NCBI RefSeq assembly: GCF_032062135.1
Contig: NC_092859.1
Coordinates: forward strand, 155,303,211-155,367,210
Reading direction: 5' to 3'
DNA length: 64,000 nucleotides
From: Pyxicephalus adspersus
Lineage: Eukaryota; Chordata; Amphibia; Anura; Pyxicephalidae
In this document: positions 35,591 to 48,417 of the stretch, in pieces
Numbering within the stretch: position 1 is the first letter of the stretch
Layout of the letters: the number at the start of each line of letters is the position of its first letter
The notes under the pieces: model-generated
What the model was told of the DNA's origin: nothing
Seen by the model: only the letters and a program-made list of their open reading frames with translations
Database searches by the model: none
Position numbers and translations under genes: made by a program

Positions 35591-36864
35591 TATTTAATTG
35601 TGATTGTAGTAAAAATGTTGAATTGACAGGGAGGAAACCTTTCCATTGTCCCTTCCATTTTTGTACCTTTTCTGGCAGGACAGAGAAGCCAGTTGTGAAA
35701 TCTTATACAACATTCAGTTCTTCCGAATAGCCCGGGTTGTATAGCGCCCACACCACGGTATAACACCCCGCCATTATACACAGTCATACAACAACTCTTT
35801 TATGGGTTTGTTTGCAGGCTACCAATTTTCATTTACTTTATTACTCCATAGGCAGTTTTCCAATCATTGCAATGAGGAAATAAAACCGCTTTCTAAAACA
35901 CTCGGAATAGATCTGTGAACAATGATTTACCAATCACCTGGGGGAGAAGCGATCAGACCACCCTCTGTGATCTCGTCTTTAACATGTGACTAATGGAAAT
36001 GTTTGGCTTGGTGTCATTTTTTAATTCTTTTAGAGAAGGGTGGATGAGGGGAGAGTCTCAATCTTCTCTCCTATTACAAAGTATTCAGACCTGCAGGGCA
36101 AAACACATGTTTGCAATGTGTGTTAGAATCACGTTCGGTTTCACAATACATGTTACGTGTACATTTGTTTTGAATGATTCCTTGGAAACTCAGCTCCAAA
36201 ACACAAAGCATATCGCAACACATGTAAAGCACTGCTATTCAAAGTGGCAGCTGCCTCAATGCAAAACGTTTAAGTTGTGATCAAGGTGCAGAAGTGTGAG
36301 CGGGCCCAGGGAATGAGCACGTCGGTTAACTGTTTAGAAATCATTGCTATACAGCCCACAAGTGAATATTCTGATCTGAGTAAGGGGGTGGTCAAGTGTA
36401 CGGCCCTCTGCGTCATTGCTTTACATTACAAATGTTTGTTAGCAATCCAACACAGCTAGCAACAAGTCTAAAAATGTCCAAATTCTCACCGTGCATGCTT
36501 AGACCAGATCAGAGACTCTGATCTGGCTGCCCTCTTATTTTACCATCACAGGTTCTCTTTTTGGAATGCATCTTGTATTATTTCTGAGGTTTCTCTGACA
36601 GTTTATCTGCAGGTGTAAGAAGGTTTACATATTACTAAATGAACATGAAGGCATTTTGGTTATGTCCATGTATATCAGCCGAAATCTTTGACTCATCAAA
36701 CTGTAATATATTCAATAATATTATCAACATTAATTACCCTTTACCCATTGATAACACATTTTCATTGATCTCCAATATTTAGATTTTTTTATTCAGTAAT
36801 GGAAGGTACCTGAGCCCCCATCTAGCTGTATTTCTTACTTGGTAGTTTTATTCCTTCATTGTGC

Positions 36865-37738
36865 TTTATATCTGTGACTTCAACCTGCACAACATCTCCA
36901 AAATCCGCCCCTACCTGTCAGGGTACCCAGAGACCCCCAAACACCTTGTACACGCTCTTATCATCTCTCGTCTGGACTACTGTAACCTCCTCCTCTCTAT
37001 TCCACTAACCTGACTCTCTCCTCCAAAGTCTATTATGAATGCTGCAGCCAGACTTATCCATCCTTCCCACTTACCTACCCCATACACAACCTTCCCACCT
37101 ACCAACCCCATACACAGCCTTCCAACCTACCTACCCCATACACAGCCTTCCCACCTACCTACCCTATACACAGCCTTCCCACTGCTCCTCTTCTGCTGCA
37201 TCTCTTTTTAGTTCTCTTCATTGGCTTCCATTTCACCTTAGAATCAAATTAAAGCTTCTTTGCTTTGCCTTCAAATCCCTCCACAGTTCTTGTCCCTCTT
37301 ACCTTTCTAACCTGATAGCTCGCTCCTCCAATGACCTACTAATGACTTCCTCACTCATAACCTCATCACACGCCTGGCTCCAAGACTTTTCTAAAGCTGC
37401 CCCAACTCTCTGGAATGGTCTCCTCGTCCTATTCGTCTTGTTCCTACTTTCTGCTCATTTAAAAAGAGCTCCTAAAACCCAACGCTTAAACCTCACCTAC
37501 CCGTCTCTTCTCTCTCCTAAATCCTCACTACTTCCCACCATTCCATATCCCCCCTCCGATTGTGTGTTACTCCCCACACCTCCTAGATTGTAAGCTCTTC
37601 GGGGCAGGGTCATCTTTGCCTCCTGTATCTGTCTGTTATTTGCAACCCCTGTTTAATGTACAGTGTTGTGTAATGTGTTGACGCTATATAAATCCTGTTT
37701 ATTATTATTATTATTATTATTTATAATAATAAAAAAAA
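36865..37738 (+). mobile_element. L2-type LINE 3' end, long copy with 28-bp array
   Basis: Starts near CTTCAACCTGCACAACATCT, runs through [24 protein letters not shown] ORF2 sequence (translated in part), a four-copy CTACCTACCCCATACACAGC array at about 37,060-37,185, SHAWLQDFSKAAPTLWNG, then TTGTAAGCTCTTCGGGGCAG and a tail ending in ATT/TTA repeats. It contains a deletion in the coding part near 37,318. Confidence 0.9.
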
Positions 37739-38549
37739 AGGAATAATAATATTCTCCAGCAATACTCAGCAGAAACCCTCCATATATTCACTGAACATTG
37801 GGTTGCCATTGGCATTCACTATTTGCTGACTGCATCGTCTGACATATAACAGCTTTGGCCATACAAACCCATCACAATATAATATCTACACTTGTACCAA
37901 CTCATCAGATATAACATTTTGGTAAATTTATATAATTAACCTAAAACATACTCCATGTTCCTTCGTTTTATTACATACACAAGCTGGTTTTTGTTAGGTC
38001 AGATTATCCTGCGGTTTTGTAAACGATTTATGTAACAAGACTTGAATAGAGGACATTCAGATCTTTTTTTTTTTTTTTTTTTTTTTAACCTATTTATTGC
38101 ATTTATACAATGTGTAACGACATCCAAATTCTTCAGGGATAATATGATAATGTGATATGCATGATTCATAAGATGCCGAGGGTCATTGTGTGTTATGTTT
38201 GCCATGACTCTAGGGATATCGAATCTTTACAAAGGGGTGTCTCGGGGTCACATTGCACCAAGACCGGTAGCTTTCCTGGCACAGGGCAGCAGAGTCGAGG
38301 TGCCCACCAGAGGGCAGCTGTCCTGTGACCCCCTATATGGCAAAATAAACCTAATTTCTGTGGAGCCCATCAGAGGTTTTACTCAGTCCTCTGGTAGGCC
38401 GGCCGGTCCAGTTCTATAAACCTGCCTATTACAGAACTTGTCATCTCCGCCTCTCAAATTCAAAGTCTCCCCCTGACATATTTCTAACTGGTATTCGGCC
38501 TTCCCCTCAGGCACGTTGTCTTGGCGTCCCCTTCTATTCTGACCTTTCA

Positions 38550-39335
38550 TATTCAGAACATTTCCAGGTCCGGTCACTTTCACCTTGACAACATCTCCAA
38601 AATCTGCCCCTACCTGTCCCCAGAGACCACCAAACTCCTTGTACACGCTCTTATCATCTCTCGTCTGGACTACTGTAACCTCCTCCTCTTTGGTATTCCA
38701 CTAACCCGACTCTCTCCTCTACAATCTATTATGAATGCTGCAGCCAGACTCATCCACCCTTCCCACATCCCTACCTACCCCATACACAGCCTTCCCACCG
38801 CTCCTCTTCTGGTGCCTTTCTTTGTAGTTCTCTTCTTTGGCTTCCATTTTACTTTAGAATCAAACTCATCTCCTAGGCTTTGCGTTCAAATATCTCCACA
38901 GCTTTTGTCCCACGTACTTTTCTGACCTGATAGAAAAATCCCCCCTAGCTGCTCTCTTCCCTCCTCCAATGACCTACCAATGACTTCCTCACTCATAACC
39001 TCATCACACGCACAGCTCCAAGACTTTTCTAGAGCTGCACTCTGGAATGGTCTTCCTCGTCCTTTTCGGCTTGCTCCTACTTTCTGCTCATTTAAAAGAG
39101 ATCTCAAAACCCAACGCTTCAACCTCACCTACCTGTCTTCTCACTACTCACCCACCATTCCATATCCCCTCCTATTTTGTGATACTTTCCCCACCTCTTA
39201 GATTGTAAGCTCTTCTGGGCAGGGTCCTCCCATCCTCCTTTGTCACTGTCTGTATCTGTCTGTCATTTGCAACCCCCAATGCATAGTGCTGCGTAATATG
39301 TAGGCACTATATAAATCCCTTTAAATAATAAAATA
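38550..39335 (+). mobile_element. L2-type LINE 3' end, best ORF2 fragment
   Basis: The frame at 38,521-38,925 reads NISKICPYLSPETTKLLVHA, then [18 protein letters not shown], then IMNAAARLIHPSH, the signature run of the ORF2 C-terminus in L2/CR1/Rex LINEs. It continues in other frames to QLQDFSRAALWNGLPRPF and the tail GTAATATGTAGGCACTATAT. It has only one unit of the 28-bp array. Frameshifts make it inactive. Confidence 0.92.
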
Positions 39336-40082
39336 ATAAAAATATTACAAAGTAACCACTTTCAGCTTCTTGTAATGTTTTTCTTCCCCTACTGTGTATC
39401 GATCCCAAAAGTATAGACATAGTAGCGTATTACCTATAGCAACCATTGGCATTTTATTTTTTAATATGATGATGATTTTGGTGATTGGTTCCATGTTTGC
39501 CCAGCAGACACATTCCTCTATAAAGCCCTTTTGTTGTCTCCTTTTCTCCCATTTGTGTAATAAACCAATGTGGCCAATAGATGGCGCTCTGTGATGCCTC
39601 AAGTTGACTGCAATGACGTTGCTCAGCTAGGACTCTTCAGATCTTATGCAATGCAGCATAGTGTTCCGGCATGTTAAACAAGCATGCTGTGCTATTGTAT
39701 AATGACACACACACTGCAAGGGACATCACATAGGGAGCGATCCTTACCGGAGTCACATGTGCTGCTCCTGAGCTGCCAGCTCCATTCCAGGTAAGAGGGG
39801 CCCTGGGCCCACAGCTTGATCAGCCCCAGCTTCTTCTTTTACTACATTATTATTTCCTTTACATTGGGTAGATGTAGGAAGAAGCTTTCATTGTTTCATG
39901 GTGACAATGTCCGGTGTGCTGGGAGATCTCTTCTTGTCCTGTCTTTGTTCAGCAGGTTCCAGGAGTTGTCTGGAGGAAAGAAGACAATTTACAATACCGA
40001 CTTCCAGATTTTTGGCTGCTTATCTGTGAACAAGCAGCTTTTATGGATTGCTTGATATGTATTGTTCATGTAGCTACATTAT

Positions 40083-40165
40083 TATTATCTACTATTATAT
40101 AGCGCCAACATATTACGCAGCGCTTTACAATCTCCATAGTCATATCACTAGTTTAGTCATTGTTT
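40083..40165 (-). mobile_element. SINE tail fragment
   Basis: CTACTATTATATAGCGCCAA, CATATTACGCAGCGCTTTAC and CCATAGTCATATCACTAG match the SINE-type tail (with CATAGTCAT), not the L2 tail. Confidence 0.75.
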
Positions 40166-40369
40166 TATCTGGTCATTGTGATATACAAATATTTTAAGGT
40201 TTACGTTTCCCCTGTATTACGCAACTCTTATTATATATAATGGGTCTGATTGCGTGACATTACCCTACAGTTCAGTTCTCTTATCATTGTCTTCTAATAT
40301 TTAAAAAGTCTAAAAAGCATGTGTGTGCGTGTATGTGTCGATATGTGAATCTGGGTAGATGGGTGAATC

Positions 40370-40500
40370 GGCACTTTTCAATATCCAGGCGGCTGTTTTT
40401 GGGTGCTTGCTGAAGAGTTGGGTGACAATACTGGGGCTGCCACCCACCCCTACAAATTTCATTCCACCCAGCCTAAAAACATTTCTGTGTTGAACACTGG
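40370..40500. repeat. Family E fold-back MITE, partial
   Basis: GGCACTTTTCAATATCCAGG, GCTGTTTTTGGGTG and GCTGCCACCCACCCC, ending TTCTGTGTTGAACACTG. The left terminus is missing. A (TG)n-(TA)n microsatellite follows at about 40,500-40,552. Confidence 0.75.
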
Positions 40501-40570
40501 TGTGTGGGTGTGTGTGTGTGTATGTGTGTGTGTATATATATATATATATATAGTTTGATGTGTATACATC

Positions 40571-40830
40571 AGTGTTTCTCAACCAGAGTTCCATGGATAC
40601 CATGTGGATTCTTCAGTGGCTTCTAGGAGTTCCTTGAGCAGTGAGTATTTTGTGCCCCGGGGTCAGTTTAGGGAACCCCAATAGTCCTTTTTGCAATTTC
40701 TATGGGTGACATTCTTCCCACTGATTACAGTACTACAGTATTGTGAGTGTTGGATATAGTAATAAATGATATAGTAATAGTGATACTATTTACTGATATA
40801 GTAATTGTAGCAGGGGGTTCATGTACCATG
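40571..40830 (-). mobile_element. Family C hAT-like element, antisense
   Basis: Starts CAGTGTTTCTCAACCAGAG and keeps GGGTGACATTCTTCCCACTG and GGGGGTTCATG. The middle has an expanded ATAGTAAT stretch. The left flank GTATACAT is TA-centred. I could not place the right terminus confidently. Confidence 0.72.
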
Positions 40831-41332
40831 GTAAAAGGCTTAAGGAAGGTTGGTATGAATAAATGTATGTTTAGAGGGATAGACGAGTACATATGTATGT
40901 ATGTGTATATGTATGTGTATATAATATATAGATAGTTACCAATACTAAAACATGCAGAGAATGTTGAATTACTTTACTGGTAAATATAAAACTGTCAGGA
41001 GCACCATATGAATGCAATTAAATAGAAAAAAATCTTTGAATAACTTTATTTAAGCTCCAACCATGCTTTTTGACAGCCAGAAGGGGACCGACCTCTCTGG
41101 AGGTCAATTGAAACCATAAGGGTTTTCTTTACATGAGCAGTTACAGCAAATTTGAAAGTTGATTCTGACTTCTGCCAAGCAACCAACTTTTTACGATCCA
41201 AAAAGGTCAAACATGGTGCCTGGGAAGGGAAGCAGATTGGGAGCCTGAAAGTTTTGTAGATGGTTTGGTTGCCTGTTGTATATGGTGACCCCAGTGGGGA
41301 GAATGGTCCAGTCTTGATACAGTACACCTGTC

Positions 41333-41487
41333 CAGTGTTCTCCCCAGTCTCTTTAACTGGGTGCACCACCCAGAGGTGCACTTTTCGGTAACCATCCAGC
41401 TGTTTTTGGATTGTTACTGAAAAGTTGGGTCACATTACAGAGGTCACCATCCCCCAGGTTAAAAAAAAAATTCTGGGATGAATACTG
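41333..41487. repeat. Family E fold-back MITE
   Basis: CAGTGTTCTCCCCAGTCTCT at the left, TTCTGGGATGAATACTG at the right. Inner CACTTTTCGGTAACCATCC faces GGATTGTTACTGAAAAGTTG. Confidence 0.82.
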
Positions 41488-41597
41488 ATGGCCTTCAATA
41501 TCTAACATCCTATCAATACGGCCTTCCACCGTGGCATGGGAGCTTCTGACGTGACAGGTAAGGTTGTGGTTGCTGCCCTCGTCGTGTTTAACTCAGA

Positions 41598-41755
41598 AAT
41601 GTTTTTAAGCTGGCTGGGAAGAAGCTGTGGGCGTGTGGCAGCCCCTGTATAGTGACCCAACTTTTCAGTACCCACCCAAAAACAGCCGGTTGGTTACTAA
41701 AAAGTGCCGGGTGGTGCGGTGTGCCCAGCTAAAAGGGACGGGGGAGAATACTGCT
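41598..41755. repeat. Family E fold-back MITE, left end degraded
   Basis: AAATGTTTTTAAGCTGGCTG, GTGACCCAACTTTTCAGTAC, GGTTGGTTACTAAAAAGTGC and right end GGGGGAGAATACTG. It lies only 110 bases from another copy in opposite orientation. Confidence 0.78.
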
Positions 41756-42764
41756 CATGCATTTATTCTGATTGAAGCTGTGCTGGAGGAGTCTGGTACG
41801 TTGTTCTTCTACCCCGCTATACACACGTCTAGTTAGTCATGAGACCATCATATGTGAAAGTCCTATAACCTGAGACTCATCAATTTAAACTCTTTTTAAT
41901 ATAAAATAATTTATATTTAAATGTAATTATAATTGTTTAGGCAGCACAAAGTTCACATAAGTTATGAATGGACATGGGAGCAGCCATTTCTTTCTAGGTT
42001 CTTGCTTGGATTAGCAGTCATGGATTTGTTAGGTCAGTAATGATTGGCACAAGGTGTTTTCTACTGTCATGGCGTTGCTGTCAGTCTTGTAGAAAATAAC
42101 AAATGTAACTTTGTGTCTAATACCAACCATAGGCTACTTACCTAGAAGGGGAAGGGTTAGACCTTTGTTTTTATTGCTGTGTTTCCCCATTAGGGAGATT
42201 CACCTCTTTATTTGTATTGCTGATCTTTTTCACCAGAATAGAGAGTGAGGGAAAAGCTTTTATAGAGGACTTCTGTTCAGGGACAACGGGCAATTGCCAT
42301 CAATTTGAAAGATTTCCACTAACTTCCTGTTATATCTCCTAGTGAGGGGCCGAAGGCATTCCCTGCAAATGCAGAGGCCCTGATAGATGCATGGATTGAT
42401 TTTAAAACATTCAAATCTTTGTCTGTACATAATATTAATTTACTGTTGTCTCTACAAGCTCCCATTAATCTGAACTGTGACCTGATGATACAAAGTTGGG
42501 TCCAGCTCCAAGAAAATGATGATTGTCTGCCTTCCTAAACATCACCATTTAGCATGGACTGTAGCCCTACCATGGTATTTGTTGGGAAGTTGCTACAATC
42601 ACGTGTTGGGTATTACGAGTGGCTGCAGTCTGTAGGGCACAAAGGTGATCAGTGTTGTTAGAATAGGTCACATCAATACATGGGTCCTATTGCTAAAAGA
42701 GTTTTTTGAGTCATTGACTCTCAGGATCCTGCCCAAAGTACAAGACCCTTATTAGTCTGGTATT

Positions 42765-43347
42765 ATTATTAATAATATTAATAGGCTATATTTTTATAGC
42801 GCCAACATATTTTGCAGCGCTGTACAAATAAATAGGGGTTGAAAATGACAGACATATACAGGCAGTGACACAGGATAAGACCCTGTCCGGAGGAGCTTAC
42901 AGGTAGGGAAAGCTCTAGGAAAGTCTTGGAGCCGTGCGTGTGATGAGGCTATGAGTGAGGAAGTCATTAGTAGGTCATTGGAGGAGGGAAGAGAGCGGCT
43001 AGGGGAGAATTTTTCTATCAGGTCAGGAAAGTAAGTGGGGCAAGAACTGTGAAGGGATTTGAAGGCAAAGCACAGGTGATGAGTTTGATTCTCGACTGAA
43101 GTGGAAGCCAATGAAGAGAACTACAAAGAGATGCAGCGGAAAAGGAGCGGTGGGAAGGATGGATGAATCGGGCTGCAGCATTCATAATAGTTTGTAGAGG
43201 ATAGTCGGGTTAGTGGAGTACAGGAGAAGAGGAGGTTACAGTAGTCCAGACAAGAGATGATAGGAGCGTGTACAAGGAGTTTGGTGGTCTCTGGGGACAG
43301 GTAGGGGCAGATATTTGAGATGTTGCACAGGTGAAAGTGGTAGAACC
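42765..43347 (-). mobile_element. L2-type LINE 3' end with internal deletion
   Basis: The tail (TTTTATAGCGCCAACATATT) leads, through a deletion of the 3' UTR near 42,905, into GAAAGTCTTGGAGCCGTGCG and on to GTTACAGTAGTCCAGACAAG and GATATTTGAGATGTTGCACA. It has no 28-bp array unit (GGTGGGAAGGATGGATGAAT at 43,150). Confidence 0.88.
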
Positions 43348-43680
43348 TGGGGATTTCTGATCATTCAATTTCAACGGCAATTATCAATGTTAATTTGATG
43401 TTTGGTTGATTAGCAAAACTGAAGTAAACTTCAAAGGAAGTATATTTATTTGCATACTTCTGGAAATCAGCCTCAAGACACCAAGCTAGATATCAATACA
43501 TTGAACTCCAGCAGCTAAAGCAGACGATGATAATAAAAAAAAAATGTGCAGTAGGAAGGTTCTACAAATCAATTGTAGATGAGGTAAAAAAAACAAAGTT
43601 ATGCTTTAACCCAGTGTTTCTCAACCAGGGTTCCTCCAGAGGTTGCTGGGGGTTCCTTGAGCAATGAGCAGTTTGAGGAG
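43348..43680 (-). repeat. Shared block A (partner of 26,975-27,355), with family C end
   Basis: On the minus strand the order is family C right end, about 250 bases of shared unique-looking sequence, then the L2 fragment, the same as on the + strand at 27 kb. The 22 bases at 43,354-43,375 run in the opposite direction to those of the partner. A separate short L2 piece (GAGAGTCGGGTTAGTAGAAT) follows at about 43,680-43,730. Confidence 0.85.
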
Positions 43681-45627
43681 AGAGTCGGGTTAGTAGAATA
43701 CCAGCGAGGAGGATGTTACAGTAGTCCAGACATTAGTTCCTATTTCCTCCACTCCTACCCATTAGATGAAGTATGGAGCCCACTTGTGTATATGCCAACA
43801 ATGAGCCCAATATTATAATTTAGCCATTTAGATCTTCTGGTCTAAAGCTGCAAAATCCTTGCTTTCATAAAGTATTATTTTCTTCCAGCCGTTGCAGTCA
43901 TTTGAACCCGTTGTCTATGGCCATTGCTATGTGGATGGAGCTATTTTTATAAGTTGATATTACTTCCTCCGTGTCGTGCCTCGTAGCAGCTCCTCTGTCT
44001 GTGTATGTAATTGCTGACAGCGTGTCCTTTGAAGCCTCAGTAAATGGAAATCAGTTATCCCCGGTTATTTGTCTGGGGGTTTCTATGTAATAACATCTGT
44101 ACAGTAGCTGCCAGTGTTGCAGTTACTGTACTGTTCATCTTCCAGCTCAGTCTGGCATGGAAAATATTTATTATGATGTCACTTTCAAGATGTCTTCTAT
44201 TGCCTTATCTGTGTAACAGATTCTGGAAAGGCCAATATCAGACTTAAGAGAAATACAGATTCTGATCTCTCCTGGGAAGTGGCTGCCATGCTTCGGGTTG
44301 CTGACCTGGAGCAACTGCCGGTCAGCAGATCTGTTATCACTTTTTGGCAACCAATCAGAATCTTCCTACATTGGGCATGAGATAAGTTCACGTTTTTTAC
44401 TCTTTGAAGCACAGCAGGGCCACTCTTGTTTTTGGTGTAAAACTGCAGCATCCTGTTGTTTATTTTTTTTCTCCTGGATGACCTCCTGGAATACCCCCAG
44501 GATACAAAGTTTAGGACACATAGTATGTAAACACAAGTATAGCAGAGATAAACTACATTCAGACCAAAACACATAGGAATAGTATGTTTTGCGTCTATAT
44601 TCACCTACAGTTTAGGGATTTCCCCCACCGTACTTTTTATTTCTCCTCATGCAATTCACTTCCTCTGAAAATAGGTTGTCCTTAACTCACCCCAGCCTGT
44701 AACTGGACTGAAAAAGGAGAAGCAGCACAGTGTCTCCTATTCACTTGACTCTTGCATAATCGAATGGACAAGGGGCTGATATCAGGTCAAATATTATCAC
44801 TTATATTGCCTACAAATTTCTCTAGACAGTATCAAGGTTAATTCGGAGCCATATTTGAACATCCGTGCCCTCCCAGTGCAGATTTTTCCAATTGCAAAAT
44901 TTAGTAATTAGCATTGCAGCCTCCCCCTACAGGAATCTCCCCAACAGCTGATTACCTGTAGACTCCACACTGGTAGTAAAAGTGTTCCAGTTTTCTAGGT
45001 TTTTTTCCAGGATATCATGTGTGGTGCAAAGTTTGATTTCCTGAAGTGAACAAACCTTATGTAAAGCTCTTGTTAATCTTGAAATATTACAGCTGGACTA
45101 CCATGAGATGCCTCCTATTCTATTGGTCAGACCAGCTAATAATTTTTTACCTGGGCACTGGTGCTGGATTTTGTGGCTGAGCCCCACCAGCTGCCATTCG
45201 ATTGTCCCGTCAACAAAAGTACCTTAGCACCTTGTAAGATTGGCTTGACTGTTGGCCACTGAATTGCGTTGAGTATAGACAGCATGATCAGGGCTGACAA
45301 TGTCCCACCTAGGATCCAAAGCAGACCTGCATGTTTTTCCCCAAACACAGTTTTCCACATTGGGCGGTAGGGTGTTACTATGCACTATGGGACCTTGCAA
45401 GGCTTGTTGTTCAGCCACGTTGTCTCATTATGTTTAATGCCATTCACAAAAAAAAAAGGTACCCCAATGCACGTAACATGCATTATCATGCTTTCCAGCA
45501 GCCTGGTGGGAATCCAACCGGTGGGAATGAACAGTAAAATGGCCTTTGGCGGGTTTGAGCCATGAAGTCATGTTAGATATCGGTAACAATCTAAGATTAA
45601 ATTAGAGAGAGGAACAGAAGACGCTTG

Positions 45628-45931
45628 TTAAAATGGAACTAAACCCTAAGATGTTACCCCATCTCTTGCAGGGCACCGCCATCTTTTTTCTCTCTTTCTC
45701 TTTGCAATCTTTGGCCATCATGATGTAACATTCATTCGTTCTCAAGTGCAGGGGAAGCCGGGAAGTCCTGGCATGGAACGCTGACGCTGCACATGCGCAG
45801 CTCGGCTTTTTCTCAGAAACTCGGAGCGATCAGGCAGAGATTATTGCAGAACAGACATCACCTATCCCTTTCTGGAATAATAACGGGCCTAATCCGGGAT
45901 TCTTAAAACTGGAACTTTTGTTCCCATTTAA
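45628..45931. mobile_element. Family H TIR-bearing MITE
   Basis: Ends TTAAAATGGAACTAAACCCT and TTTGTTCCCATTTAA. It includes CACCGCCATCTTTTTTC, TTTGGCCATCATGATGTAAC and GCACATGCGCAGCTCGG. GC-rich motifs here belong to the repeat and should not be read as a promoter. Confidence 0.8.
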
Positions 45932-46823
45932 GCTAAACTAAGTAATCAAAGAAATCGTCATCGGCATTCCGTCACATTTATGAAAATGGAAAACGGGATC
46001 ACTTGAAATCCTTACCCAGTTTGTTTGCAAAGCATTTAGAGAAATGCAAATTTCTCACTTCATCACTGCTGCACTGTTTCCTGGAAATCATTAGGAGTTC
46101 TCTTGCATTGTGTTTTTCATTGCTGTTACTAAAATTACTTTCCCCCTAATGATGGGAATAGGGACGGCATGTATAAATTCTCCTGTCACTGTGCTAGTAA
46201 AATAGGAAATTGCATTTTTTAGGACACAGATTCATCTCAGTGATGAGTCACGGTGTCGTCTTTGCGGTTGCACAAAAGACAGGATATTGCCACCTCCTAT
46301 AGAGCAGAACCAGGTGTCTTTTATGTATAGGAGCAGCAATTGTGTCATCACTGTAACCAATTCTCGTTTTCTTTCCTTCACCTCCAAACACTCCAGATTT
46401 AAGTCCTGTTATCCACTGCAAGAAGCTTATTAGGATCTCATACTAATCTGAGGATCAGTCAGGGTTTAGACATTCCCCGGCTGCACCTCCTACTAGTGCA
46501 AGGATTGGCCTATTAACCCTGTGTGAGGCAGTTCATCGTCCCTCCGGCCGTGTGAAGAGTTAAAGGACGGGCTGGAACTTGCGGTGTCAACCTTCAGGAG
46601 ATTCTCCATTGATTACAACCAATTACTGCAGGAGCGTCAACACTTGACAAGAAAGATAACTAATTGAGTTGTTGCACATTATGGTCACTATTGAAATATT
46701 TGTCAGTTTAGTTTTTAATGTTACTTGACCAGTTTTACTCGCTTTTTGTACTTTCAATGTAGTACAATATTGGTGAGTCACAGGATAGGCAGATATTGAG
46801 CCACCTGTTGGAGCGATTCTGTT

Positions 46824-46987
46824 CAGTATTCTCCACCTTTTTTTTTAAAGCTGGGTGGGAAGAAGCTGTAGGTGGGTGGCAATCCCTGTATTTTGACACA
46901 GTGTTTTAGTAACCACCAAAAACAGCCAGGTAGTTGCTGAAACTGCAGGGTGGTGCGCCCAGCTAAAACAGGCTGGGGGGAATACTG
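46824..46987. repeat. Family E fold-back MITE
   Basis: CAGTATTCTCCACC and GCTGGGGGGAATACTG at the ends. Inner TTTTAGTAACCACC and GTAGTTGCTGAAA mark the decayed palindrome. Confidence 0.82.
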
Positions 46988-47127
46988 TATCTGTCTATCT
47001 GTGCTCAGCTTAAAGTATACACTAGTTTTCTCCTACTTTATCTCTTTACATGCTGCAAGTACAGAACACTCAGTGTTAGCCCTTCTTGCTTTATTTCTGA
47101 TGGATTACAAGCAATACAACCCTTACA

Positions 47128-47292
47128 GTGCTCAACCTAAAAATGTTTTTGAGCTGGGTGGGAAGAATTTGTAGGCAGGTGGCAGCCCCTGTATTGTGAC
47201 CCAACTCTTTCGTAACCATCCAAAAACAGCCAGGTTGTTACTAAAAAGTGTCGGGTGGTGCGCCCAGCTGAAAGGGGCTGGGGGGGATCACT
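47128..47292. repeat. Family E fold-back MITE
   Basis: CAGTGCTCAACCTAAAAATG, TTGTGACCCAACTCTTTCGT, AGGTTGTTACTAAAAAGTGT and GGGCTGGGGGGGATCACTG, same orientation as the copy 140 bases upstream. Confidence 0.8.
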
Positions 47293-47507
47293 GCCTCATG
47301 CCTTATGCACAGGCTCAGAAAGTTTTGAGTTGGAAAAATCAACAGGTAATTTTTACACTTATCAAATAAAAACTTTCCATATATAATACAGATTTGGAGT
47401 TTGTTAGGGTTTACATCTACTAGTACAGCACAGCTAAGCATGGGGGTGACCACAACAGTTCAGGAGCAGTTCAGCATTGCTGGGAATATAAGAGACTAGG
47501 TACAGAT

Positions 47508-47715
47508 GTAAAGCAGAACTATAACTCTGCAATGAAAAGTTAGGATCTTGCAGAGTGTTTATTGCAAAAGGGGCAGGCGATGTCCTTTCTACAATATAAC
47601 ATGCTTACTTACCTGTTTGCAATCATCTTTTCCTGAGTACACCAAGCTGCACATGTGGATCCCGGGACATGAATGCTTTGCCGTTGCTGGAACTAAATGC
47701 TCCAAGTGTCCAGTA
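47508..47715. repeat. Family H element, partial
   Basis: GTAAAGCAGAACTATAACTC, then GGGGCAGGCGATGTCCTTTC, shared almost exactly with the copy at 57.7 kb (GGGCAGGCGATGTCCCTTCT). The right end is unclear. Confidence 0.65.
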
Positions 47716-48417
47716 AAAATAAACCTATTAGTAAAAATGTGAAATTTTCCATTGCTCATTTGGTTTTAAAACAGGCTGCCCATCATATTCCTGCCCTTCT
47801 AGTGCTTAACTGATCCAACTTTTCACACTTCACTTGCTCCATGCTTTTTTTCCAGCACAATAACTGATACTGTAAAAGGAAATCTCTACAAAAGGACTGA
47901 AATTGCCCTGATAGATGTCTCCACAATAGGTGTTACTAGGAGAAATTTAAGGCAAAAGCTGCTGAAATTATATAGAAAGATAGAAGTTATGTTGCATTAA
48001 AATCTTACATATTTATTAGACATCTTGATTAAAAGTCATAAATGACAATAATAACGTCAATGTACAGATTTGCAAATAACATTAGTAGCTTTCAACGCGT
48101 TTCAGGAGCTGATCTTCAAGGTTTAGTGTGTTTGGTAATCTTCAATTACTTTGGGATGTTCCTTTGGTGATACAAGAGGGAATTTCACTTTTTGGTTAAA
48201 CAACATGGCTCCCACTTTTTATTGTCTGGTTCAACAAATTTCCCTCTCTGCTTTGATGTACGATTAAGGTATAACCTATGGTTGTATATTAAAAGCGATT
48301 TCATTGCTTGGTGATTCTTCTTTATCTTAATAGAAAGCACTCGGACAACAATTCACACACAAGAATCCCCTTCAAAGATATTTTAAACAGCAAATTTTAG
48401 CAAATCCTCCAAAGGAA

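Noticed and set aside
34290..35730. Leu/Ser/Pro-rich frames up to 470 codons and an Arg/Glu-rich frame on the other strand
   Set aside because: Low-complexity CT tract plus a 753-N gap. This composition gives open frames automatically.
37039..37593. 184-codon frame on the + strand
   Set aside because: It is the C-terminal end of a dead L2 ORF2 including the 28-bp array, with frame changes and no reverse transcriptase domain attached.
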